A stretch of DNA of 64,000 bases from Thiosocius sp942490985 (GTDB taxonomy: Bacteria; Pseudomonadota; Gammaproteobacteria; Chromatiales; Chromatiaceae): assembly GCA_942490985.1 (NCBI GenBank), contig CALNYW010000002.1, positions 377,409-441,408 on the forward strand. The letters are read 5' to 3'. Positions 29,013 through 38,166 of this stretch are shown here, in pieces. The position numbers were made by a program, and so were the translations under genes. A model generated the notes under the pieces. The model did not search any database. It saw only the letters and a program-made list of their open reading frames with translations, and was not told where the DNA came from. Every line of letters starts with the position of its first letter. The first letter of the stretch is position 1.

Positions 29013-29235
29013 TGAGTTCATCCCGCGAGAACGTCTTACCCCCTGTTGCGATGTCCGACAGATCTTCCATCAGGCGACGGTAGCTGTGGACGCGTTGCTC
29101 ACTTGCGTCGCCTCCCTGCGAATATTCCGCAAGCCACCGACGAAACTCGGCATTGAGCGTCGTTTTTCGACGCCGCGCTTGTTGCCGTGCGGCCTCAATC
29201 AGGCGTTCGTCGGCGCTCAGCGTGACATTTTTCAC
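29002..29235 (-). CDS. Antitoxin (ribbon-helix-helix type) of the PIN toxin
   Basis: 77 residues. The N-terminus MKNVTLSADERLIEAARQQA and the following helix TTLNAEFRRWLAEY have the ribbon-helix-helix pattern, and the acidic C-terminus would wrap the toxin. An AGGAGG lies just before the start. An inverted repeat (29269-29304) upstream is a likely operator for autoregulation. It precedes and overlaps the PIN toxin gene. Confidence 0.8.
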   Translation of the reverse strand: MKNVTLSADERLIEAARQQARRRKTTLNAEFRRWLAEYSQGGDASEQRVHSYRRLMEDLSDIATGGKTFSRDELNER

Positions 29236-29268
29236 AAACCCATCCTCCTCGAAACCGTCTGTGGTGAT

Positions 29269-29304
29269 TTTACACGGATTACGTGTGCACGAGCATCGTG
29301 TAAA
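29269..29304. promoter_or_regulatory. Inverted repeat upstream of the RHH/PIN module
   Basis: TTTACACG (29269-29276) is repeated inverted as CGTGTAAA (29297-29304) with 20 bases between. It lies about 35 bases before the antitoxin start on the reverse strand. This fits an autoregulatory operator, since RHH antitoxins bind such sites. Confidence 0.55.
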
Positions 29305-29323
29305 GAAAGAAAAGGGCCAAAAG

Positions 29324-29347
29324 AAAAGGGGCCAGGCTCAATTTTTT
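29324..29347 (+). repeat. REP-like element at the left of the transposase gene
   Basis: AAAAGGGGCCAGGCTCAATT followed by a T run lies 16 bases upstream of the transposase start. An inverted copy ends the gene at 30058-30081, so the pair brackets the transposase. Confidence 0.85.
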
Positions 29348-29362
29348 GCTATCGTCGTCACC

Positions 29363-30064
29363 ATGCCCCGCCGCCCGCGCATTCATATCGCCGGTCTGCC
29401 GCTGCACATCGTCCAGCGGGGGCATAATCGCGACGCGTGTTTTTTCGCAGACGCCGATTACCTGGCCTACCGCGAGTGGTTGGGCGACGGGCTTACGGCC
29501 ACGGGCTGTGAACTTCACGCCTACGTCCAGATGACCAACCATGTGCATCTGTTGCTGACGCCGCCCGACGAAGGAGCAGTTTCTCAACTGATGATCTCAC
29601 TAGGGCGACGCTACGTGCAGTACGTCAATCGCACCTATAGACGCACCGGCACATTGTGGGACGGCCGTTACAAGTCGTCGCTGGTGCAGACGGATGGTTA
29701 CTTGCTGCTTTGCCAGCGCTACATCGAGCTGAATCCGGTGCGTGCTGGCATGGTGAGTGATCCCGTGAACTACCGCTGGAGCAGCTATCGCGCCAACGGG
29801 CTTGGCCAAAGCGATCCACTCATTTCCCCACACGCGGTTTACTTGCAACTGGGGCAGGAGGCTACAGCGCGACGCGAGGCCTATCGCGCACTGTTCCGCC
29901 CAGAGTTGCAAGACGAGGCGATCGGCGACGTCCGCCTCGCATTGAATCAGGGGCAGCCGCTCGGCAACGCAAGGTTTATCGACAGTATTGCGCGTGCGAC
30001 CGGTGCGAGGAGGGAGCCAAGGCCGCGCGGACGGCCGCGAAAACCAAAACCGGCCGATAATTGA
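29363..30064 (+). CDS. REP-associated tyrosine transposase (RAYT, Y1_Tnp)
   Basis: 233 residues. The Y1 HUH motif is MTNHVHLLLTP, and the catalytic Tyr probably lies in LCQRYIELNPVRAGMV, with GRYKSSLVQTDGY between, a pattern typical of IS200-like RAYT proteins. The N-terminus MPRRPRIHIAGLPLHIVQRG is the standard RAYT opening. RAYTs nick single-stranded REP hairpins and are thought to spread them. The gene is bracketed by an inverted pair of a repeat that occurs at least six more times in the window. A basic C-terminal tail (RGRPRKPKPADN) is usual. Confidence 0.93.
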   Translation: MPRRPRIHIAGLPLHIVQRGHNRDACFFADADYLAYREWLGDGLTATGCELHAYVQMTNHVHLLLTPPDEGAVSQLMISLGRRYVQYVNRTYRRTGTLWDGRYKSSLVQTDGYLLLCQRYIELNPVRAGMVSDPVNYRWSSYRANGLGQSDPLISPHAVYLQLGQEATARREAYRALFRPELQDEAIGDVRLALNQGQPLGNARFIDSIARATGARREPRPRGRPRKPKPADN

Positions 30065-30081
30065 GCCTGGACCCCTTCTTT
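30058..30081 (-). repeat. REP-like element at the right of the transposase gene
   Basis: TAATTGAGCCTGGACCCC followed by TTCTTT is the inverted partner of the element at 29324, with one change (GGACCCC for GGCCCC). It overlaps the transposase stop codon. Confidence 0.85.
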
Positions 30082-30107
30082 ACTTCCAAGACCTAACCAC
30101 AGTCCCG

Positions 30108-30404
30108 CTAATCCAAAAGCCTTTCAGGTGCGTCCATGTCCTGGTGTAGCACACGGACAACGAGCACCTCGGGTTCAATGACTTGGTGAAAAACTGCGTG
30201 ATGCTCGACCTGGAACCTGCGATAGCCAGGAAGAACATGGGCGTAGTTCGCGCCGAGTGATGGATGGTCAACCAGCTGTTTCATTCCCGCGTCAAGCTGA
30301 TCCAGGTATTTATCCGCCTGATCGACACCCCATTCTTCGCTGGTATACAGCCAAATCCCGATGAGGTCTGATGCAGCCCTCGGCGTGACGCTCAGCTTAC
30401 GCAC
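30108..30404 (-). CDS. parE: ParE/RelE-family toxin
   Basis: 98 residues. The ParE pattern is clear: SVTPRAASDLIGIWLYTSEEWG, then the helix AGMKQLVDHPSLG and the beta strands YRRFQVEHHAVFHQV to LVVRVLHQDMD. ParE toxins usually poison DNA gyrase, whereas RelE relatives cut mRNA; sequence alone favours ParE. Its start overlaps the last base of the antitoxin stop. Confidence 0.88.
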   Translation of the reverse strand: MRKLSVTPRAASDLIGIWLYTSEEWGVDQADKYLDQLDAGMKQLVDHPSLGANYAHVLPGYRRFQVEHHAVFHQVIEPEVLVVRVLHQDMDAPERLLD

Positions 30405-30658
30405 TAGTTAGCCGACTTCATCCGCTTACGCCCAGCTGCCTTGATAGCCGATATATCGAGCGGCTTGGGTTTCCCGCTTGACTCACCTTCAACGAGGGCC
30501 TGCCTCAGCGTGACAAGACGTTCTTGGGCCTGCTGGTCTCGCCGGATGAGATGGCGGATATACTCACTATCATTGCCGAAGTGACCGCTTTCAATCTGGC
30601 TTTTCACCCAGTCGTGTTGTTGTTCAGTCAGCGTGATGGTTTTCCGATGCATGCTCAT
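30404..30658 (-). CDS. parD: ParD-family antitoxin
   Basis: 84 residues, CopG/ParD ribbon-helix-helix: KTITLTEQQHDWVKSQIESG then GNDSEYIRHLIRRDQQAQERL, with a disordered C-terminal toxin-binding tail. It neutralises the ParE encoded immediately after it and should repress the pair. An AT-rich stretch (30687-30708) upstream is the likely promoter. Confidence 0.88.
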   Translation of the reverse strand: MSMHRKTITLTEQQHDWVKSQIESGHFGNDSEYIRHLIRRDQQAQERLVTLRQALVEGESSGKPKPLDISAIKAAGRKRMKSAN

Positions 30659-30883
30659 GGCCGGTGCTCCTAAAACAGCGGAAGTATGAAAATATCATAT
30701 CTTTCGCTTGCGCCGGGTCAACACCCCACATCTTGTCACCCAACATTTGAGGGGCACTCGAACGGGCTGTCAGATCCCGGTCATCGCCCCATCGTGTACG
30801 TTTGACCGAGACCACCTTCAGCGGAATACGCATCTGGGCTACCGAGACAAACGCGCCCTGGCTTTCGCTGCCGGCAAATTAGG

Positions 30884-30908
30884 AAAATCGAGCCTGGCCC
30901 CTTTTTTC
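30884..30908 (-). repeat. REP-like GGGGCCAGGCTC element
   Basis: AAAATCGAGCCTGGCCCC followed by six T is a full-length copy in the reverse orientation. It lies between parD and the nucleotidyltransferase-fold gene, 18 bases beyond the latter's stop. Confidence 0.85.
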
Positions 30909-30925
30909 TTGAGGGCTTCATCGGT

Positions 30926-31951
30926 TTACCCCAGGCAGACCCGCAACACGTCGCACAGTGCCGGGTGCGCGTCTGCAGTCCGGACCAGGGAATCACGCAG
31001 GGGGCGTACAGTCTCAAGCATGCCGGCAGGCGCATCCGCAAAGGCGGCTTCCAGAGAACCGGGCTCTTCATCCGCCAACACCGCGCCGAGGGTGAGGGCC
31101 TGGGTTCGATCCTTGGCTGCCTTTTCGCGGAAACCCAGGCGTTGGGTACTACTGTACAGTTTGTGCCACACCATCCGCGCAGGCTGGGGCAATCGCACCG
31201 GCACGCAATGCCCACCCGCGAGCAGCGCCGCGGGTTCGGGCGCCTCTAGCAGGTACTGAAAGTGCGGAACGGCCTGGGCGACCCAGTCGAGTTCGGGTAC
31301 GCGTACCGTTGCGCCTAATGGTTCGCCAGGCGCCAGGAGATCGACACGCAAACCCTGTGCGCCCGGGAGCTTCACCGAGGTCGACGCACGATCAGAGGGC
31401 AGGCCGGGAACAGCCGTGAACGGCAAACCCGTCGCCTGCATGGCGGTCAAAAAAGCAACCGGAACCGCGAGCTTTAGCCTTTGGTGCCGCGCCAGGTCGA
31501 TGTCCTGGGTACGCGCGCTGACGGCGATGACCCCGAACTCGTTGAGCCAGGCCATGTAACCCAGGGTGCCGACAAGCGTCAGGCCAGCCTCGAAGGCGCG
31601 TCGGCTATGCAGTTCCACGAGGACACGGGCCACTGACTTGTCGGCGACCTGAAACCCGAGCTTTCTGAGCGCGACGACCTGCTTCGCGACCCATCCCGCT
31701 AAAGCCATCTGCTCCTTCATCTCGGTGAAAGCCTGATCGTCGCCGTCCTTGCACACCAGGGTTTCGGCCTGTTTGCCGGGCACCGGGTAGTACACACGGT
31801 ACCAATAGGCGTGGCCGGTGCCGCTGCGCCGGGCCAGTGTGCCTGGGGTACCGGGCAGCAGCTGCCCGGCTGTCTGCACGCGTTCCTTCAGTTCCGCGTA
31901 CTGGGTCCGGAATGCCAGTTCGTTCAGGCGGTACAGCGCATCGGCGGGCAT
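30926..31951 (-). CDS. Nucleotidyltransferase-fold protein (GSU2403-like)
   Basis: 341 residues from ATG 31951 (MPADALYRLNELAFRTQYAEL). The central part, LVGTLGYMAWLNEFGV followed by TQDIDLARH, is a nucleotidyltransferase-fold signature (GT-x-A-then-DxD type) of the GSU2403 family. An N-terminal helical region of about 120 residues and a C-terminal helical region flank it. These proteins occur in accessory regions and may act as nucleotidylating toxins, but no function is proven that I know of. A perfect inverted repeat lies just upstream. It sits between TA modules and gene scraps. Confidence 0.65.
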   Translation of the reverse strand: MPADALYRLNELAFRTQYAELKERVQTAGQLLPGTPGTLARRSGTGHAYWYRVYYPVPGKQAETLVCKDGDDQAFTEMKEQMALAGWVAKQVVALRKLGFQVADKSVARVLVELHSRRAFEAGLTLVGTLGYMAWLNEFGVIAVSARTQDIDLARHQRLKLAVPVAFLTAMQATGLPFTAVPGLPSDRASTSVKLPGAQGLRVDLLAPGEPLGATVRVPELDWVAQAVPHFQYLLEAPEPAALLAGGHCVPVRLPQPARMVWHKLYSSTQRLGFREKAAKDRTQALTLGAVLADEEPGSLEAAFADAPAGMLETVRPLRDSLVRTADAHPALCDVLRVCLG

Positions 31952-31955
31952 AAGG

Positions 31956-31986
31956 TTACCCAATAAAATGCAAAACTATTGGGTAA
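31956..31986. promoter_or_regulatory. Perfect 10-bp inverted repeat at the nucleotidyltransferase gene start
   Basis: TTACCCAATA (31956-31965) and TATTGGGTAA (31977-31986) are exact inverted copies with 11 bases between, beginning five bases before the start codon. The position suggests an operator covering the promoter and ribosome-binding site. No regulator gene is adjacent. It also marks the border with the prfC fragment, which begins seven bases further on. Confidence 0.65.
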
Positions 31987-31992
31987 GAATAG

Positions 31993-32205
31993 TTCATCGA
32001 CGTCGCCGCGCACCGGCTGAAGGGCGAGTACGGCATCGATGCGACGGTCGAGGCGGTCGGCGTCCAGGCCGCGCGCGCGCGCTGGGCGATGTGTGACGAC
32101 GACAGCGAGCTGAAACGCTTCCGCAAAAAGGCCCACGACAACCTCGCCGAGGACGGTGACGGCCAGCTGGTCTACCGGGCCCCGGCCCGGGTCAATCTGG
32201 TGACC
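31993..32205 (+). pseudogene. prfC 3'-part fragment (second, diverged copy)
   Basis: The forward frame reads DVAAHRLKGEYGIDATVEAV, then GVQAARARWAMCDDDSELKR, FRKKAHDNLAEDGDGQLVY and RAPARVNL. This matches residues about 449-517 of the intact RF3 at 26369-27949 with scattered substitutions. It has no start, lacks the final 15 or so residues, and joins directly to acyltransferase-like sequence at about 32205. The divergence means it is not a recent copy; it is either an old duplication or a remnant from another strain's prfC. Confidence 0.88.
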
Positions 32206-32803
32206 GTTGGGACGGCGGCTCGATCCATTTCGTGGTTCAGGAGAAAGAATCCGGTGCTGGGGTGGCGGCCGGGCGCATCGTCCTGCCGACCGGCGGTCAG
32301 TTGCCGGCTGAGGCGTTGGACTGCATTACAGAGCCCCCTGCTGTTGGGGTCGGCCGTCAACAGGTGGCGGAGGTCTCTAGGATTTGCATGGTGCGGGATG
32401 CCCCAACGGCCGATTCACGCCTGCCGATACGGCCGGTGTCGCGGGGCGGTGAGTCTGAGGTGATGTTGGGCCTGATTCGGGCTGTCATCCGCTACAGTTG
32501 GGATCACGGAAAATACCCTATTTTTGCATGCTGGTGACCCGCCCTCTTGCTCGTTTGCTGAAGCGGCTCGGCGTGGCTTGCAAGCAGGCGGGCGAGGATA
32601 TCGTGTCCCATTGCGGCTTGCGGGCGCCCTATCTCATCGACATTGACACATCGTGGCGGGGGTTGGTGGCGCGGTCCGGCGAGGTGGCGGATATGTTTTC
32701 AAGGCACCATTTGGCCTATCTTTCACATGCGGAGATGCAGCCCCTGCGCGCGCCTGCGGCAGATGCGATTGCCCGCAGTGGGCAGCAAAAGGCTGCCGCC
32801 TGA
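32205..32803 (+). pseudogene. Broken exosortase/PEP-CTERM-type acyltransferase
   Basis: Translation gives IHFVVQEKESGAGVAAGRIV, later VAEVSRICMV and EVMLGLIRAVIRYSWDHGKY, then after a frameshift near 32530 LVTRPLARLLKRLGVACKQA and GLRAPYLIDI. Each block aligns in order with the intact acyltransferase at 49613-50476 (SAHFVVQ, IGEVSRFCII, EVTLGMIRTIIIFSLKRDIE, LITNAFARLLRKLGV, GVRTAYLVNM). The N-terminal third is missing and replaced by prfC sequence. It is a third family member in the window, and dead. Confidence 0.82.
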
Positions 32804-33480
32804 CGGCAATCAACAATGCCGGGGTCAGGTGTTGCAACGCAGCAGGCCAGACCAGCTAGACATCATGTCTAGGGGCCGAGAGCGCTAGGCGCACGGACCC
32901 TCGGGCGATACCATGCCTCGGAAAGAAGATCCCAGGGGGTCCGAATGAACGCCAGGGCGGATGGGAAGCGAAATCGATCGTGCCGTAGCCAATACCCAGT
33001 CCGGACCGCTTTTCTGGAGAGTGTCGGCATTGCCCGGTGGTTGCGGCCTTTATCGGTCTGCAGTTTGGACGTGCGGATCTTGGCTACATCGTGCTGCTGA
33101 TCACCGGTGCAATGGGCGCCGTCCTGGGCGCGCGGTCTGTCTGGCTGCAACCGGTACTCGTCCCGCCGCGTCAGAAGGCCAAGATCCCCAAACGGATGGT
33201 TCGGGCGAGGACGGCCGACCGCGTGATAACGACGGCGCAGGCGGGAATGGCACGGCAGAGAACCTCGCACCGGATCTGCCCACTCGCGTGAGCCCTCTTC
33301 GCCGAGCCGGGGCCCGGTGGGGACCGGATTGGCCGGTTGAGACTCACGAGGTTCGGCTGAAGTTGGACCTCGCGAGGGAATACGATTGACGCTGATCATC
33401 CGGACCTCGCGACCCACCTCCTCAATGAAGTCTTGGAACTAGAGATTGCGGCGGCGCGCAAACTCGCCGTCGAGATATTG
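32804..33480. other. Degraded sequence with possible coding relics
   Basis: No intact gene is visible. A forward frame (33037-33150) reads AAFIGLQFGRADLGYIVLL and continues hydrophobically like a TM segment. A second block (about 33346-33475) reads RLKLDLAREYD, then, after a one-base shift, DADHPDLATHLLNEVLEL. This resembles the C-terminal FimV motif (KLDLARAY to A-x-x-LLxEVL). I regard these as gene scraps, possibly of a fimV-like gene. Confidence 0.35.
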
Positions 33481-33635
33481 CAGGACACTAGCGACGTCAG
33501 TGTTGATACGACGTCTTAGCCTGCCGCCGTTGTCCGGGGGAATGTTGGTGCCAGGTCTTACAATGCAGTAGGCCCTCAGTACCCAGATTGCACCGCCACG
33601 GGTTTCGAGGAGGCTCCGGCTCTCGGGAGCATGGC

Positions 33636-33890
33636 GCCAAGGACAAGTCGAACAAGTCTGCTCCCGCGGTCCGCGGTCCGCGAGCGCGCTGGGCGGATGG
33701 TGCAGGAGCATCGGGATGCGTATCCCCCGGTGCGGCGGTTGAGTCGATTGCCCCGAAAATTGGGTGCGTGGCGCAGACGCTGCTGGAGTGGGTCAAACGC
33801 GCCGATATCGACAGCGGCTTGGCCAACGCGTCGGTGGGCCGCTCCACGGTGCTGCGGACCACATCAAGGCTCTTAAGCTTGAGCTGGCCT
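33636..33890 (+). pseudogene. IS3-family transposase OrfA relic
   Basis: One frame gives SAVRERAGRMVQEHRDAYPP and a neighbouring frame continues VESIAPKIGCVAQTLLEWVK and RADIDSG. Together they reproduce the helix-turn-helix of IS3-type OrfA proteins (VRERAVRMV to IAxKxGxxxxTLxxWVK). At least one frameshift separates the blocks, and there is no OrfB or clear terminal inverted repeat nearby. Confidence 0.75.
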
Positions 33891-33930
33891 TTATCGCGTA
33901 TTTGGTAAATGGCCTCTAAAACGTACCTTT

Positions 33931-36700
33931 CTAAACAAGACTTGCCAGTAATTGCTCGGCATCCTTTCTATCAGCAAAGTCTTGAACTGCGCCAAGAAGC
34001 TTCTGAAGGGTTTCCCGTACCTCGTCGCTTCGTCTCATACTGTGGAGAATGACCGCTCTATGAAAGAAGAGCGAGGCGGAATTGTTGTTGGGATGGAGTT
34101 CCGGAAGTGCGCGATCGCCGCTGGTTTTGAGGTGCCAACTCATCTTGACCGTTGTTGAGCAAAGCCATGGCGAGAGTGTCGGAAACCGTGCTGGAATCCG
34201 GCGCCAGGTTGCTGGCACGTTGTGCATGTACCAACGCCTCACCTGGTGAGGACTCAACAAGGCCCAAGCGAGATTATTCAGCGCGATAACATCGTCGCTG
34301 GCGATCTTCAGTATTTCTCGATACTCGCCAATCTGCTGTGTTGGCATCTCCAGCGCTGCAAACGTTTTGGCGAGGAGATGGCGTGCGACAACATCGTCCC
34401 CATTTTTGGCAACCCAACCGCGCAGGCGTTCCAGCGCCTTCTTGGCAAGCCCCATCTTGAGCTGATGCTCTGCCAAAGCCGCGATGGTGGCAGACGTTGG
34501 CTCGGCGGCGTAGACGTCTTCGAACAAGCGTACAGCTAGCGCATTCTCGCCATTGAGTTCAGCCACCCGCGCCTCCAACGTCAAGACATCGAGACTACTT
34601 GGCGCCAGTTCTTTCAGCTTACCAACATGTGCACCCACCGCTTGCACGTCCCGCACTCGAAGCAGCAACTGCGCGAGAGCCAGGCGTGCGAGAAGTGATT
34701 CGAATCGAGGTCCAGCGCCTTGTTCAGCTCAACGCGAGTGCGTCCCGCATCACCCGCTTGGGCATAGGCCTGGGAAAGCAAATAGTGCCCTTCGGCATAG
34801 TCTGGTTTCTGCCTGACCAGCTCGTAGAGGGTCGTTTGAGCATCTTGGGAGTCGCGGCGGGCAAGTTGGGACCGGCCCCGCAGTTCCAACACTTGGTGTC
34901 GTTCTTGCCCTGTACCCTGGAAATCACCCAGTGCCGAGGACACTTTTTTCTGGCGCGCCCGATTCCAGATAGTACGAGCCAACGCAATACGTGGTGCGCC
35001 AGCCAATGGGTGAGCCGCGCTGGCTTGTTGCAAGAGATCCGACATTTCATCGATTCGCCCCTGCCGCCGCTTGACCTCTGCAAGAAAAATGAGGGTGTCG
35101 AGGTCATTTGGCTTGCGCCGCAGGATATCGCTATACAGCGACGTTGCTGAGTCAAAGTCGTTTGCGCGTACTTTCAGTGCGGCGAGGTTTCGCATGATTT
35201 CTGCGTCATCAGGCGCGATCGCGCGCGTTCCAAGGTCTGTGTTCCCTCTTCAACTTCGCCCGCATCGAGCAATGCGAGTGCCAGCAGCGCATGGGCCCCC
35301 GCTTGGACTTCGTTGCGTTTGACGTAAGCGCGCGCGGCCTCGATGGCCTTGTCGTATTCCCTGTTCTTTGCATAGGACGCGACCAGGCTCGTTGCGGCAG
35401 GGAGGAAGGCCGGGTCGAGGGACAGGGCTTCATCAAACTGTGCCCGACCGGCTTCCAGGTCGCCGGAATCGATCAACGTGGCGCCGAGGCGCCATCGAAC
35501 CATCGCGGTGTCTGCCCCGAGTTCCAGTAGCCGCTGTAGCAGGTCCGCCTCCTCACCGGGCCTGTTCTGGCCTCGCATGGCCTGGGCCATCAGGCTCAAC
35601 GCGCTCGCGTTGTCCGGGTAACTATCCAGCACGGGTCCAAGCAACCGCTCCGCCTCGGTATACTTTTCTTGCCGAATAAGGGACTGTCCCATGATCAGGC
35701 GCGCCGCAACCTGGTTTGGATTTCGTGCCAGGTATTGTGATGCCAGCTCATCGGCCTGCGCATCGTTCCCCAGTGCATAGTTGGCGACGGCCAAGGCCAA
35801 CAAAGCCGGCTGAAAACCCTCTCGTGCGTTCAGAGCGGTTTGTAACGAAGGAACGGCCAGCTCGTACTCTTTCTTTCGCAGATGCAGCAGCCCCTGCGCA
35901 TAATCCAACTCGTAGTACTTGCCCAAAGCCCGGCGCGCTGCCGCGATGTCTTGCTGTGCGGCCTCGTATTTTCCGAGTTCAATACGCACCAGCGATCTCG
36001 CAAGGAGGTCGCGGCTGTTATTGTGCATCCGATGCTGTATCGCCTGGGAGAAAGCGCTCTCGGCAGCTGCCGGATTCTGCGAGCTACGTTCCAAGCTACC
36101 AAGCAAGCTCCAGCCGGGTGCGAACTCCTGCTGCGTCGAGAGCAACTCACTGAGCGTTGCGCGGGCTGCCTCAACCTCGCCTTTGGCGATCAGCAGACGC
36201 GCGTTTGCCGCGACTGCTGGTCCGAGGTCTGCGTTCAGCATTAGCGCTGCATCGATCTTTTGGGAAGCCGCGTCGAGGTTGGCGTTCGCGATGTCTGCCT
36301 CGGCCTGGATCGCGAGCAAGCGGGCTTTGCTGTCCGCCGACAGGTTGGTTGGACTCAGCTCAAGAACGTCATCGTAACGTCGTTGATTGATCAGTGCTCG
36401 AGCCAGCACGGGGTAGACTGAATTGGCCTCCACGCCGAGGTCCAGCGCACGACGCAGCTCTTTTTCGGCGTCGAACGCGTTGCCGAGCTTCAGACTCGCC
36501 GCCCCGAGCAGCCAGCGGGCCTCGATGTTGTTTGGGTTGAGTCGCAGGGCGTTTTTCAGTTCGATGACGGCAGACCTGACGTCGTTGGCGGCCAGCATCT
36601 CATTGGCGCGCTGCAGATAAGCCGATTCGTCCGATTCCGCGCTGCATCCTAAAACTGCGAACACGGCAGCGAAGCAGATAACCCTGAATGTAAAACGCAT
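33931..36700 (-). pseudogene. prsT: PEP-CTERM-system TPR lipoprotein PrsT, frameshifted
   Basis: A lipoprotein signal (MRFTFRVICFAAVFAVLGCS, lipobox LGC) starts at 36700 and leads into tandem TPR repeats, e.g. SAVIELKNALRLNPNNIEAR. The open frames are 35174-36700, 34614-35195 and 33931-34668, with another shift near 34240 where the neighbouring frame reads EALVHAQRASNLAPDSSTVS. Put together the product would be about 920 residues, the usual PrsT size, anchored to a membrane with TPRs in the periplasm. PrsT accompanies exosortase/EPS loci. At least three single-base indels and no obvious nonsense substitutions: either recent decay or consensus errors. Confidence 0.78.
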
Positions 36701-36779
36701 GTACTTTTTGCCCTTATCTTGCCGGGGCCCCCATGCCCGGACCGGGTGGAAGCTCATTTTTGGTTTAAGTTTCCAATTA

Positions 36780-37172
36780 TGCAGCGAAACGGCCCGTGAC
36801 TGACAAGTGTTTGCGGCGATTCAGATCGCCTGGGGTCCGGGGTGTGCGTTGCCCTGCCTTGGATCTGGCGATACGGCCGGGGTAAATAAAAAAAAGTTCT
36901 CCTCGGTTGCCGGACGCGTCCCCGGGATGCGATGCTCTGAGCGATTCTGCGTTGGCCGAAAACGCGGGCGGCATGGTGTTCGTGTCACCCGAACGCCGGG
37001 ATGCCCGAATGGGTTCCCGGGCTGCTGGATTGGTGCGGCGCAGCAATTGCGTGGGGTTTCGCGTGGCCCGTCGAGATATTCAGCGTCAGGATTTTTTACA
37101 GAATCGACATCAAAACGGGCCTGGGAGATTCTTGTTGTCGCCTAAGTATCTGAAAATAAAAAAATAAAATTA
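36780..37172. other. Intergenic region between prsT and the PEP-CTERM gene
   Basis: These divergent genes are about 630 bases apart. Apart from an AT-rich segment (about 37146-37172) directly before the sigma-54-type promoter I see no gene and no strong hairpin. The run of A residues near 36890 (eight A) might belong to the prsT promoter region. Confidence 0.4.
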
Positions 37173-37190
37173 TTGGCATGGATATCGCTT
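37173..37190 (+). promoter_or_regulatory. Sigma-54-type promoter for the PEP-CTERM gene
   Basis: TTGGCATGGATATCGCTT has the invariant GG (37175-37176) and GC (37187-37188) of the -24/-12 elements with exactly ten bases between, and matches TGGCAYG at -24. The -12 element is TCGC rather than TTGC. It lies about 140 bases upstream of the start codon. RpoN with PrsK/PrsR is known to drive PEP-CTERM genes in other bacteria, so the site fits its context. Confidence 0.6.
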
Positions 37191-37327
37191 CAATGCAGGC
37201 AAGCCATGTTGCGGCGGCTTTGATAACGCCTGGTGGAGACCGGGCTGATAGAAAAAGCGTTGCTGGAACCAGATGGCGAAAAACAATTTCTCGAACCTTG
37301 TGAAACGTCTCTCGGAGAGAACTCAAG

Positions 37328-38148
37328 ATGAAAAAAACCTTTAAACTAATGGCTGTCCCCGCTCTGCTGGGCCTCAGTTTCACCGCGACCGCGGCACCCG
37401 TCGTAGTCGACTTTTTTACCGGACCGACGCAGAGCGCTATAGATGACAGCAATAACGCCGCGGGCAACTTCGTCTTCGCTGGCGAGATTGGACCACAAGC
37501 CGACATTCTGGGTGGTTACCGCGACATCGGGGTGAACTGTATCTCTGGGTGTACCGACGATGGTACTAACGTGTCGGCTTCTTCCATCTCTGTCTTTGGC
37601 GGCACTCTGAACTTCAACAACGACTCTGGCGTGGTAGGCGAAGGCACGGTCGTATGGGATGGTATAGGCACGCCAGGCGCAAGCGTTGGTCCGCTCGATT
37701 TGACCATGGGCGGCACGCTCACCGACTTCCTGATCGAGACAGTTTCGTCTGACGGCGGCGGTCTTGCTGGTTGGAGCTTCGCAATCACCGCGGCAGACGC
37801 GGGCGGCAACATTTCCACGATCGATCTGGCCGCTAGCGTCGTGCCGTCTGGCACAGGCCCGTTGTTCTCGACCATCCCGTTCGCGGAATTCCTCAACTGC
37901 GGCAACGCCATCCCGGGCCTGTTCACAGTCACGTGTCCCGGCGGCGCTGGAACGGGTGCGATGATGAACAACCTGGATACGCTGACAGTGGTGTTCAACA
38001 CTCCCTTATCAACCCGATCGCATCGGATATCGATCTGCGAATCGGCGGCATCTCGACTGTGCCGGCACCGGGTGTCCTCGCTCTGATGGGCCTCGGCCTC
38101 GCAGGCATGGGCGCCGCTGCTCGTAAGCGCAGCAAAAAGTCTGCCTGA
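37328..38148 (+). pseudogene. PEP-CTERM sorting-domain protein with a one-base frameshift
   Basis: Signal peptide MKKTFKLMAVPALLGLSFTA, then a Gly/Asp/Asn-rich beta-sandwich-like exported domain. The first frame runs to 38086; the correct tail lies one frame away and ends VPAPGVLALMGLGLAGMG followed by AAARKRSKKSA, an exosortase target with VPxPG, a TM stretch and a basic end. Adding one C to the CCC run at about 38006-38008 restores a single product, VVFNTPLINPIASDIDLR, of about 273 residues. GGAGAG precedes the start, and a strong terminator follows. It may be a consensus error rather than true decay. No exosortase gene is in the window. Confidence 0.85.
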
Positions 38149-38166
38149 CTCGAGCGTAGAAAATGG

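Noticed and set aside
30624..30833. Small reverse ORF upstream of parD
   Set aside because: It overlaps the parD start in another frame and covers the AT-rich promoter-like stretch; no family features.
33037..33291. Small membrane protein (VAAFIGLQFGRADLGYIVLL)
   Set aside because: No start signal, and the surrounding frames are broken; kept only as part of a degraded region.
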